NCBI GenBank assembly: GCA_903772945.1
Contig: CAICTM010000059.1
Coordinates: 78,501 to 142,500, forward strand
Origin: Seminavis robusta
Taxonomy: Eukaryota; Bacillariophyta; Bacillariophyceae; Naviculales; Naviculaceae
Length of the DNA stretch: 64,000 nt
Reading direction: 5' to 3'
Shown here piece after piece: positions 22,296 through 32,270 of this stretch (positions are counted from its first letter, which is position 1; each line of letters opens with the position of its first letter). The notes under the pieces were generated by a model that saw nothing but the letters and a program-made list of their open reading frames with translations, searched no databases and had not been told where the DNA came from. The position numbers and the translations under genes were made by a program.

Positions 22296-23534
22296 ATGAA
22301 GATTGATTCATTCATCACCATTACTACGATGTTATTGATGGCCGCATCATGCAGTGCTTCTGTCTGCCTTACCATGACTGTTCCAGATGATACCTTGGGT
22401 CAATTTGGATCAACTACACCCCAAGCTGGGGCCACCGATGTAGTATGTGACGTAACCTGCGACTCTGCTACAGGGCTCTCAGTTTTAATGGAATCAAGTC
22501 CAGGTGCTGTTGAGGCTAGTACAACCAAGTGCGGAACCACCATTTCCCACACAACATCCGCAAGTGTCTTTATGATATATTCAGCCACCAACAACCAAAA
22601 CTTGGTCATCACGTGTTATTGCAACAATCTCAGCACTTCTGCTCCTTCTGCTGCTCCTGTTCCTTCTCCTCCCACTCCCACTCCTCCTATACCTTCCTCT
22701 TGTTTTTCCAAGGACGCCACTGTGGAACAACCCGGCCAAGTACCCACCAAGATGAGGGAACTCAGGATTCGAGACATGGTCTTGACGGCAAACAACCAGT
22801 ACCAACCAGTCTATGCCTTTGCCCACAATGATGCCACTACTGATACAGAATTCGTCCAAATCCACACCATGCGTGGCAAGAACCCATTGGAAGTCACTGG
22901 TCAACATTTGATCTATGTGCAGGGGAAGGATGCCCCAGTCACGGCCAACTCCATCAAAGTTGGTGATAGTCTCACCCGAGCTGATGGACTACCCACTGTT
23001 GTCACCAAAATTGGCGCTGTCCACCGCCATGGCATCTATGCTCCCCTGACTGAGGATGGCACTCTTGTGGTGGATGGCATTGCAACCTCCTGCTACGTTT
23101 CCCTCCAACCCAATGGCGATCCTCAAACCATGGAACTACAAGGCCTCTCTGTGTTGTCCATGTTCTCTCACCACCATATTGCACACATGCTCCTGACTGT
23201 GCCTCGTTTGGTTTGTATGGGTGGGATCAGCCCCCAATGGTGTCAGACATACAATAAGGACGGTGTGGCTGTTTTTGTGCAGATGGCGTTTGATTTGTCA
23301 GACTGGTTCCATGCCCAGCACTGTGTGGTCCAGTTGTTCCTTTTGGCAGTCTACTTGGTTGTCTTGTGCCCCCTCTATGCCTTTGAGCTCTTGTTTGGCG
23401 CCAAGCTGGGTGCTGCCATGGTTGTTGGTGGATTGGTCTTTGTGAGTTCTTTGGTCTGCAGAAATAATAATGCACAGCAGGATGTGGACTCATCAATGGA
23501 CCCATCAATGGACTTGAAGAAGAAAGAAGCTTGA
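22296..23534 (+). CDS. Secreted/membrane protein with Hedgehog-type Hint domain (second copy)
   Basis: A single exon of 412 residues starts at ATG 22296 (ACACC context). Residues 1-21 are a signal peptide. The ectodomain (about 22-110) is a small unrecognised domain with several Cys (CDVTCDS, ITCYCNN). A P/S/T-rich linker then leads to a Hint domain beginning at C136 (SSCFSKDATVE). It contains the His block LEVTGQHLIY, IKVGDSL, and the end TSCYVSL with C266. The region after Hint (FSHHHIAHMLL, then two hydrophobic helices at about 345-395) parallels the tail of the peroxidase-Hint gene, including an EL/EA-LxG junction between the helices. The Hog family self-cleaves at its first Cys, so the ectodomain may be released or conjugated, by inference. 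The ectodomain is unrelated to the peroxidase. Confidence 0.88.
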   Translation: MKIDSFITITTMLLMAASCSASVCLTMTVPDDTLGQFGSTTPQAGATDVVCDVTCDSATGLSVLMESSPGAVEASTTKCGTTISHTTSASVFMIYSATNNQNLVITCYCNNLSTSAPSAAPVPSPPTPTPPIPSSCFSKDATVEQPGQVPTKMRELRIRDMVLTANNQYQPVYAFAHNDATTDTEFVQIHTMRGKNPLEVTGQHLIYVQGKDAPVTANSIKVGDSLTRADGLPTVVTKIGAVHRHGIYAPLTEDGTLVVDGIATSCYVSLQPNGDPQTMELQGLSVLSMFSHHHIAHMLLTVPRLVCMGGISPQWCQTYNKDGVAVFVQMAFDLSDWFHAQHCVVQLFLLAVYLVVLCPLYAFELLFGAKLGAAMVVGGLVFVSSLVCRNNNAQQDVDSSMDPSMDLKKKEA

Positions 23535-23685
23535 AAGCACCCCCCATGTTACAAACAATAAGTAAAAAGTATCAATGATGATTGAGTTGCTACTATTGTG
23601 TTGTTTGTATTATAACTACTTTGTAGTATTACTCTCCAATAGTACGGTACTGAGTGTGGTAAGCTGATTTGACTTGTGTTTTTAG

Positions 23686-24036
23686 TTAGATGGTGGAAGG
23701 GTAGAGCATGACACGAACTCTTCCTCCCATGGCTTGTGGAGGAAGATTACGAGTGAATCGGCATTGTACAACTCCGTTGGATCCATGAGGACGGCAGACC
23801 TTTCCCCATTGGACGCGGAATTCCTTCTTGGAAGTGGAGCCCTTGGGTCCCCTGGCCTTGGTGACAAAGGCAATTTTCTTTCCACAGTAGAATCGGGCAT
23901 CTTCCTTGTTGTCGACATTCTTGATTTTGACAAGAGAGACGTGTTGGTACTGATTCCGTTGACCACGCTTGTAGCCCAGTACGGCTCCGTCCACGTAGAG
24001 TTTAGGAGGGCGTTTGGTACTTTCGGACTTGGTCAT
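23686..24036 (-). CDS. RPL35A: Ribosomal protein eL33 (L35Ae)
   Basis: A 116-residue protein of the large cytosolic ribosomal subunit. It matches the family over its length: LGYKRGQRNQYQHVSLVKI, then FYCGKKIAFVTKA, WGKVCRPHGSNGVVQCRF, NLPPQAMGGRVRVMLYPSTI at the end. I chose the ATG at 24036 because the residues encoded upstream in frame are polypyrimidine-derived (LFFFCVFK). That upstream stretch looks like an intron acceptor ending CAAG immediately before the ATG. A GTAAGT donor at 24150 (minus strand) would give a 114-bp 5'UTR intron. It is divergent from uS8. Confidence 0.96.
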   Translation of the reverse strand: MTKSESTKRPPKLYVDGAVLGYKRGQRNQYQHVSLVKIKNVDNKEDARFYCGKKIAFVTKARGPKGSTSKKEFRVQWGKVCRPHGSNGVVQCRFTRNLPPQAMGGRVRVMLYPSTI

Positions 24037-24150
24037 CTTGAAAACACAAAAAAAGAATAACAATAAGAAAATAGATGAGATACCCTTGGTTAAGGAAGCT
24101 CAAGTCAAGATAAGGAAGCTCAAGTTTGGTTAAGATCAGAGAGGACTTAC
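24037..24150 (-). other. Predicted 5'UTR intron of eL33, acceptor abutting the ATG
   Basis: On the minus strand a consensus donor (GTAAGTCC at 24150) is followed after about 100 bp by a TTTTTTTGTGTTTTCAAG tract that ends exactly at the start codon. Inside is a tandem duplication of AAGGAAGCTCAAGT (plus strand, about 24094-24125). No transcript evidence is available; the call rests on splice-site quality and the parallel arrangement in uS8. Confidence 0.55.
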
Positions 24151-24615
24151 GGTAGGATACTAGCTTTTAATAGTAGACAAGAGATGGACAAGAGGGAAGA
24201 TGGCAACAACGGCTGTCAGTTCAATCAGTTGTTGATGATGATGAAGATGAAGATGTTGGTGGTGCTGTTGTTGTTGCGGCTGCTGCTCTGCTTGTCTCCG
24301 TCCAAGCAACTTCTGCAAGCGTTTGTTTTGTTTCAGCTGATAACCCAAAATTTTAGTAATCGGTAAGGGACTCTGATGACGTCATGTAGACTTCTACGTA
24401 CGTTCAGTAGGGCGCGTGGAAATCGCGCGAACACTTGCTGCCGACAGAGCCGCACAAGTTACTAGAAATTTCGTCTCCTTATCGTCAAGACAAGTCAAAC
24501 CAAGGCAGCAACAACTCCATCTTGATTCTTGATCATCCACAGGAGTGTTCAGATCAACTTCAGCTTCAGCTTCAGTCAAGTCTATCTATCAAGTCAATAC
24601 AGAAGTTAGTTCAAG
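24151..24615. promoter_or_regulatory. Shared bidirectional promoter of eL33 and uS8
   Basis: About 465 bp separate the two predicted 5'UTR exons of the head-to-head ribosomal protein genes, so both must start transcription here. It holds a (GAT/GAA)-rich stretch (about 24234-24252), a CGCGCG word near 24425 and a TCAGCTTCAGCTTCAG repeat near 24555. No TATA box or named factor site can be assigned. The common promoter is inferred from orientation and spacing. Confidence 0.5.
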
Positions 24616-24753
24616 GTGAGTCTATCGATGGATGGATTGTTAAGATGAGATGAGATGGGTATATACCCTTTCATTAGTATTTTCATTAGTATTTCTTGTT
24701 AAGATGGGTATCTCACTTGTGTTTTCTTGTGTTTTCTTGTGTTTTTTGTGTAG
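24616..24753 (+). other. Predicted 5'UTR intron of uS8, acceptor abutting the ATG
   Basis: A donor GGTGAGTC at 24616 and an acceptor TTTTTTGTGTAG ending at 24753 define a 138-bp intron placed wholly in the 5'UTR, with the ATG as the first bases of the coding exon. The polypyrimidine tract is built from a repeated GTTTTCTTGT decamer. It mirrors the arrangement in eL33. Confidence 0.6.
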
Positions 24754-25146
24754 ATGGTTCGCATGTCAGTACTCGCAGATTGCTTGAAGACGATCAGCAA
24801 CGCCGAGAAGCGTGGTCGTCGCCAAGTGTTGATTCGTCCTTCTTCCAAGGTGATTGTCAAGTTCTTGGTCTGTATGCAAGCACACGGATACATTGGAGAA
24901 TTCGAGATTGTCGACGATCATCGCTCCCAAAAGATCGTCGTTGAGCTCAATGGACGTCTCAACAAGTGCGGTGTCATCTCCCCAAGATTCGATTGTCCAT
25001 ATGACGAAATCGAAAAATGGATTGTCAATCTTCTGCCTTCTCGTCAATTCGGACATGTTGTCCTTACCACCACCTACGGAATCATGACCCATGAAGAAGC
25101 ACGTCGCAAAAAGACGGGAGGTAAAGTATTGGGGTTCTTCTACTAG
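24754..25146 (+). CDS. RPS15A: Ribosomal protein uS8 (S15a)
   Basis: A 130-residue small-subunit ribosomal protein, nearly co-linear with animal and plant S15a: [20 protein letters not shown] at the start, [57 protein letters not shown] and [18 protein letters not shown] at the end. The length equals the usual eukaryotic one. The start directly follows a predicted 5'UTR intron acceptor. The gene is divergent from eL33 and probably co-regulated with it through the shared promoter. Confidence 0.97.
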   Translation: MVRMSVLADCLKTISNAEKRGRRQVLIRPSSKVIVKFLVCMQAHGYIGEFEIVDDHRSQKIVVELNGRLNKCGVISPRFDCPYDEIEKWIVNLLPSRQFGHVVLTTTYGIMTHEEARRKKTGGKVLGFFY

Positions 25147-27055
25147 ACTAGCATACACACTGTCTTATTCATTATGAATAGGAATAGCAAGACCTGAGTA
25201 TAGTAAGAACAGCAGACAAACAAACACTACCTTTATCTATACATCTATACAAGTACTGATTTGTTTTAGCTAGCTAGCTAGATTGCGCTCCCGGACAAGC
25301 ACATTCGTAATACTCTGCTGCATCCTCCAGATTGTTGCTACCACGACGAAGCTTCCCGAGTCCAAGTCGGTCCGAATCGGCACGGGTCATTGCTAGTACG
25401 GCGGTGACAACGATGGCAATCCTACTTGCACCACTAGACTACATGTACTGGTCGTAAACGACAAAATCATGAATCATGTTGCTCGCGTACTGCATGGGTG
25501 CGGGGTACCAGGTACTTAGTTAGATATGACATAGACGAGCGAATGAAAGAGCTTTCTTGGAAGTATGAATTGTGAGCTCGCAACCTCACGTACCGTATGG
25601 TGTACCCAATCTTTCAGCTTCTTGCTTGGCCTCGCCAGCCATCGGAGAAGAAGGCAAAATACTAGCTAGTACCGTAGTACACTGTGTCGTTGTGCTGAAC
25701 GGCCCAAGCCAATCGATAATCCAGCAAGCCTACAGTACGGTGCCGGTATGTATGAGGAAAGAAAACTACAGTATGAATGAAACTGCTGCCATTGGCGGAG
25801 CCAATCCAGCACCGCACATTGCTGAACACCAAAAACAAAGGGATTGCCACTTTTTGGAGTGGTCTTTGCTTCTGAAGACGAATTGGAAGTCAAACACTGG
25901 TTGACTATTAATAGCACTAATGGGCGGCTTGCCTTCTTACCGAGGTGATGCACTTGTAGACAGATAGATACGTACACTGTACCGGTACGGTGGCTGCTGT
26001 GCAGCCTTGGCTGGCTTCCTTCAACTTATAGGTCTTTTCTTCGTGGCGGATTGCCAAAAGAGACTTATTAGTGGGCCCGAGCGAGAAGCAAGCAACCGCT
26101 ATGGATCCCGGAGCAACTCCGAGTAGAACCGGTACAGGTGTAGAGTAAACAAGGCGGTCTTCCATCGTACTATACTTGCTTCAAACAACCCGACCCGGTC
26201 TTGGCAACAGGCAGCTACATGTACAGCATGGCAACACGGCAACCAATCCATGCAGTTTTCAGTTTTCCTGCAGATCATCCCCTTGCACCCCTGACAGCCT
26301 GACAGAACTCCACAAAAGTACTAGATAGCTACATGTAGCTAGTATCTGGCTCCACTGTAGGTACCGGTATGGTGGTCAGCTATTCGTCCAATGAGCTGCT
26401 ACATGTATCCGTGTGGCTGCCGTTGCACTGCATCCGAAATCGAACAGTAAATTGAAGAGAAAGTAGAATCTACAGGAAAGGATCTTCTTCCTAATTCCTG
26501 CTGTAACTGTTTGAGTGTTTGAGTGACTCAGTGGAAAGCCTTTCTTTTTAAAAGAAACCAGTCACCGTTCTTATTCAATTGAAGAATAAGAGATCTGATT
26601 GAAGTTGAAGAGGCGATGTACAGTACACGTTTTTTTAAAATCGCTCGGTAATGCCCAGCCCAAGCACAACACTCACTAAGGAATTCACGCCACTATGCAT
26701 AGCATCATAGCATCTAGCTAGGATGAGAACACCAGGTCCTCTCGGTAGTAAAGGTTTACTCCTACTTGTACGCTTACGGCACTGTACCGGTACTTGTGAG
26801 TCACCATTAATTAAGACCAATCTCAGAAAGGCAAAACATACGTTCAAATCGAATCGAGTCAGAGTCAAGTCGAGCGATCACGAGAATCACGAGAGGCGAC
26901 AATCAATCGAAATTTCTTCTTCCTGTTCCTCAACCAGTTCCACTTCATTGTTTTTTGGTTGCCGTCGTGCATGGTGACTGCTATTTTAATATTACTGGTA
27001 CTAGCTAGCAATTGAGAGCAAGTAAAGACAAACGACAGAGGAAGTATTATAGAAG
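25147..27055. other. Long spacer, no supportable gene
   Basis: About 1.9 kb between uS8 and the kringle gene. Several frames of 60-110 codons exist on both strands but lack motifs, good starts or hydrophobic signals, and they overlap each other. TAGCTAGCTAGCTAG, GTACCGGTAC and TACATGTA words are frequent (for example 25268-25282, 25978-25990, 26318-26370). The right end is the likely promoter of the kringle gene. Confidence 0.4.
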
Positions 27056-30000
27056 ATGGATAAATCAGATGCCAATGCCAATGGCAATGGGGGTACCGCT
27101 ATCGTTACACGTACACGTGCTCAAACTACTGAGTCCGCTACTGCTGGTGATGGTACTGTGGGCGTGGGAGTCCCAACGGATGAGACCACTGACGAGACAA
27201 CCTTGAAAGGATCTTCAGTAATGAGTTCAGTAAGTTCAGTAAGTACTGGTACTGGTACTGGTACTGGTACTGGTGATAACGATAAGGAAAAGGAAAAGTT
27301 GGTCGAGGCTGCTTCTGGCGTTCTTGTCCCTGGCTCTAGATCTGCTGTCCCCGTGCCAGTGGATGCTCAACTGTTGGATCTCAAAGCCAAACGTACTGGT
27401 ACTGGGACCAACAATAGCAATACCGGTATCACCAACGTTGTAGCCAAACTAAGTGTTGAACAGGTTGAACATGCAGAAGTGGGGGCCAATGCGGTAACAG
27501 AACGAAAACCACTGGAAAAGGAAAACACTTCTGTCCATGGGATGCCTCCTGATTATAGCCAAAACACGACCTCGGCAGCTGTCCCGTTTGATGCGTCGCC
27601 ATTCCCAGAATATATCCCAGAACCCACAGGGCTCAGGAGATCGGATCCAAACAGACCCGTTTATCAACCGGGCGCCGTGGCTGTCTTTCCCCTTGGAGAT
27701 ATCACTGATATACATCTATATACTGATGACGACACAAACACTCTTCCAAGCAGTAGCAGTGACAGTACTTCGCAACACATGTCCAGTACGGACTTGGCTT
27801 CCGGCCAAGATGTGCTCTTGAATGCCACGTTGGTGCAGCCGGAGGAGTCCACAGGGGACCACGCGACTCTCGCCATTACACCCACTCACGAGGTCGTTGA
27901 AGCCAAACCAGCCTTGGAAGGATTCCGGGCCATCGTCGCTAACAAAAAGTTCAAGTTTGTTTGCTTGGGATTCATAATCATGCTATTGGCCGTCGTCATT
28001 CCCGTCGCACTGCGAGAACCGGACACCATCCCACTTGACTCCACCAAATGTGGAACCAGGGAATCCAACCAAGCCGACTATCGAGGCACCATTGCACGCA
28101 CGGAAGCAAACGAACAATGTCAACGATGGAACAGTCAAGACCCACACACACACAACTACTACGATGACCTATTTAGTGATGCCGGATTGGATGAAAACTA
28201 TTGGTAAGAGACTGCTTCCCTGTCGTCTGACACAATCAAGTGCACATCTACATGTACATGTATGTGGGTCAATGCAACGCTAATCGTACTTTCCCCCCTT
28301 CTAATTATCCTCCCTTCGTTATTCCTTGGTTCGTTGCTACGTACCGATACACTGTACTGGCTCGAACAGTCGTAATCCGGGAGGTGATGCCAGACCGTAA
28401 GTCCACCTTTGAGCTCAAGATCCACCAGGCCACATCTCGCCTCACACTATGCATGCATTGATCTACTTCATCTTCTACGTACAAACCTACATCAATGCTA
28501 ATCCAGGTGGTGCTATACTACCAACCCCGTCAGCCGATGGGGATGGTGTGACGTCCCCTTCTGTGATGGAAAACCATATGTAGAACCTCAAGAGGAGTGC
28601 GGAACACTTACCATCCGCCAAGAAGATTATCGTGGCAAAATCAACATAACGGCCACAGGGAAAATTTGTCAGCGCTGGGATAGGTACGTGCCTTACGCAA
28701 ATGGCAACATTCATGGAGCTTTAATTCCTGCCATGCCATCTATCCTTGCCTTTCTATGCTTTGGGCTCACGTACCGTACCTTGCATTGGTTCCTTCGTCT
28801 ACCGCTTCTGCATTCTCAGCATGGAACCGCACTTCCATGATCGGACACCCGATCGGTTCCCCAACGCTGGATTAGAATCTCACAACCATTGCCGGAACCC
28901 CGATGGATCCAGCTCTGCGTACGTTCCTATGTATCTATAATAACACGTAGTGGCGAGCTTTCAGCCAAGGCTCCTTGAGCCAACAAATTTTTCTGTCCCT
29001 CTCATTCCACTTTTTCGGATTTTTTCACGCCACAGTTGGTGCTTCACATTGGATAATCAAACACGGCGAGAACCTTGCGATGTTACCCCATGTGGAATCA
29101 GGAAGACACTGAGGCATCACAACAAGACTTGTGAAGGAAACTGTACAGTCTATGATTGTGGGACGGAGAGCTTGCGACAAACGGACTACCGTGGTAGGTC
29201 TGAAACCACGGGATGCCAGCAAACAGAGTGTCAACCCATCTTTCTTACATGTACGAAGCAAGCATCTAACGATACGATACCACCGTCTCCAATTGCTTCT
29301 CTATCGACAGGGACTATAAATGTTACCGCCTCGGGTCGTACATGCCAGGTAATTGCAAGGAAGCGATCACTCCGCATCTGTCTGTCTGGACTGTCCTCAC
29401 GCTTCTGCAACTCTCGACAAATGTACCGGTATGCCGTGGTGGCGCAGAGATGGGATTCTCAGGTAAGTTGTCTTCTTGGTCTTGTGCATTTCCGCCCCTC
29501 GGGCTTCAACAAGAATTGATCGGAAGTGGTTGCTTACTATCCGTAACTCTCTCAATAGGCCCCTCACGCGCACGGAAAAACTCCCACTCAATTCCCCGAG
29601 CTTGAGGAGAACTATTGTAGGCAAGTCATTCATCCGCCTGAAATATATATGCAAAGACTCGAAACCACCTGTGCAAAGTTGGAGCTCACACGACAACTGG
29701 CTCGTTCCCCCGCCCATGTTACGTACCGGTACCGGTATTCTCAGGAACCCCGATGGCAATACTGCTTCCATCTGGTGTCATACCACGGGTGAGTTGGAAA
29801 TCTTGCGCCAGACGTTTGTTTGGCCGTCATGCTGATCTGTCTGCTTCTCTTCGTCGCACAACTCCAAAAGATCCGAACAAGTGGACTGGTAAGTTCAACG
29901 CGATCCCATTGACGAAGGCTGCAGTCGTACGTAAGTATACTGGTATTCTCACTTCCTCGCCTGATTGGCTGGCTCGTGGGATAGATCTGTGCGAGGTACC

Positions 30001-31669
30001 GTACTGCTCCGAAAGTGTCAGTATGAGACGGACATGTGGAACCCTAGCCCTAAATCAGAACGATTACAGGTGGGAAACCGACGTTCAAGTTGTCGAAGGC
30101 AAAGCAATCATTCCACTCATTGTTTTCTGTTCCCTGAATGACAACCCACCCACCAGAGGCGGCATGGGTACAACAGTGTCTGGCTTTGAGTGCGTGGCGT
30201 GGCTGAAGAATCCAGATGCCATTGCTCAGGGTTTCACACCGGAGGAAATGCACGACGAGGGCCTGTTCGGCGCTTACTGTCGGTAAGTCAGCACGAGCCA
30301 CAAATTGTGGGGGTTTGTGATTGCTCGACCGAGTTCAATTTTTTCAAGCTCGTTTGCTCAACTCATTTCTGTACTTTGGTCGAAGAAACCCTGGCTCGGA
30401 ACGGAGTAGAGCATGGTGCTTTGTCGACAATCCAAACGCAACGAACAGTTGGGAATACTGTGATGTCTCTGATTGCAAGGAGTGTGGGTCTCCCAGTCTT
30501 AAAAAGTCAGACTATCGAGGCACCAAATCTTCGAGCAGAAGCGGCAAGAATTGCTTGCAGTGGGTCAGTAAAGCGAACGAATTGGCTGCGATGAATTTGA
30601 CCATGGACTACATGGTTCTCGAGGAAAATTTCTGTCGCAACTTGGATGGCATGAGAGATGGGGCGTGGTGCTTTGTGGCTGGCAACTCATCGTCGTCTTG
30701 GGAGTACTGCAATTTGCCTGACTGCGAAGAATTGCCGCAACTCCCCCAAGCCGACCCGCACGTCTGCGGATCGTTGCATCTCCATCAAGCGGACTACACA
30801 GGCACGTACGGTACCGTGCAGGAGCCATGCACCAAGGTGGCTCTCCGCGAATGACATTGAATGAACAAACTAACGTTCGTTTTGCTTTTGCTTTTGCTTT
30901 TGCGTCCGTAGGAAACATCAGCACGACAGTCAGTGGACTAGAGTGCCAGCAATGGAGCAGTATGGAACCCCACCCTCACAAGTACAACCCAGACGAGAAA
31001 CCGGAGCTAGAAGAGAACTACTGGTACGTCACAAATTTGATTGGTATCTGCTGGAGACATAGCGCGCTGGAGTGCTCGTAACCACACAATGCTATATTGC
31101 TGATCTCGTTCCTCTGTCATAGCCGAAATCCTGACGGACCGAACAGTCTTGGGGCGTGGTGTTTTACGCAATCAACTGAAGTTTTGTGGGAGTATTGCAG
31201 AGTACCCCCATGCTTCACAAAGGACTCTAGCTCCACGTGTGGGACTCTGCTCCTCAAACAACAGGACTATCGAGGTGAGTTGGAAAATTGCAAACGAATA
31301 TTTCCAGAGAGGATCTGCACGAGTCTGACTTTGTGATTCTATTCCGGTTTCTCGTGTTTCCGCTTTTGTGTATGCATATTTGAAAAGGCTCTATCAACAG
31401 AACCTCCCAGGGAATCCCTTGTCAACGGTGGGACAGTCAGGTACGCGCATTTGGGCAGCACGAGGATGATTTTGTCTGTCAGAGCACCACCTTACTTCTT
31501 TTGTTTTGATGCCCAGTTCCCTCATCGTCACAAGTTCGCACCTGAAACGAGCATGTTTGACTTGGAGGAGAACTACTGTAGAAACCCGGACGGGTCGGAT
31601 CGGGCTTGGTGTTTTTCATCTGATCCGACGATTCTTTGGTCCTACTGCGACGTTCCAACTTGCGACTAG
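27056..31669 (+). CDS. Type II membrane protein with seven kringle domains (17 exons)
   Basis: Exons 27056..28203, 28370..28396, 28507..28683, 28820..28918, 29036..29193, 29311..29348, 29448..29462, 29559..29620, 29745..29788, 29871..29888, 29985..30069, 30157..30282, 30386..30801, 30912..31023, 31123..31274, 31388..31440 and 31517..31669 join in phase to 960 residues. There is no N-terminal signal; a S/T/G-rich cytosolic region of about 300 residues precedes a TM anchor (CLGFIIMLLAVVIPVAL, about 298-320). Seven kringles follow, each starting CGT/CGS...DYRG, then CQRW(DSQ), ENYCRNPDG, WCF and ending like WEYCDVPTC, with six Cys. Kringles are disulfide-bonded modules that bind proteins, lipids or lysine. 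No protease domain is present. The role is probably as a surface receptor or adhesion protein, by inference. Exon 8 ends at a GC donor; the end of exon 13 is ambiguous (GC at 30802 or GT at 30811). Four micro-exons are only 15-38 nt. Confidence 0.85.
27245..27274 (+). repeat. Hexanucleotide microsatellite (ACTGGT)x5 inside the kringle gene
   Basis: Five exact copies of ACTGGT lie in the coding frame and encode a Thr-Gly run in the cytosolic N terminus. The unit resembles the ACCGGT-type words that fill the spacers. Confidence 0.8.
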
Positions 31670-32270
31670 CTTGCATGTCATCCCCGAGGTACTGTACCGA
31701 GCAAAGATAGATGTCAGAGGGATGGGATTTCACCATGATACCAGGTAGTCCACAGCAATTTTAAAGAGCACGGCTGGTGCATTGAACTCTTTTGTCGTTG
31801 GCTGGTGGTTAGCGATCACATCTACATGTACCGGTAGCATGAAAGTCTGAGTTTGCAAAGATGGATTAGATGGACAGCTTATTGTCTGGCTGGATGGAGC
31901 TACCGGTAACTGGTACTGTACCATATGGACATTAGCCCTCGGGTGTTGGGTGCGGTGCGTGTTGTGCACAATGTCGTGTGCATGGTTCGTTTGCCTTGAT
32001 GGAGCCCGATCGAGATCCCGAGAGCTCATTCCAACCCGAATATATCCTTCACCCTAACTAACGCCTTGTCAGGGGGTTTGCAGACTTTGCGTGGGTGTTC
32101 GATGGGCGCACCTTCAATGACTTCGAAGATCGATAGATCCATCCGTTGCAAGTTTTAGCATCATTGATTGACAAAGCTCGAGATCTCGGTTTGACGACAA
32201 GGGCAGCAGACTGTCTACCATAAAAAGCACACTTCTATCACTTAAATTCTATTGTATTGCTTCTGGTAAG
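31670..32270. other. Spacer, no supportable gene
   Basis: About 600 bp between the kringle gene and the O-fucosyltransferase-like gene. It holds TACATGTACCGGTAGC and TACCGGTAACTGGTACTG words but no coding signal. The right end should be the promoter and 5'UTR of the downstream gene. Confidence 0.4.

Noticed and set aside
26723-26977. 84-codon plus-strand frame between uS8 and the kringle gene
   Set aside because: It starts in CTAGCTAG spacer sequence, has a basic random composition and overlaps an antisense frame of equal quality.
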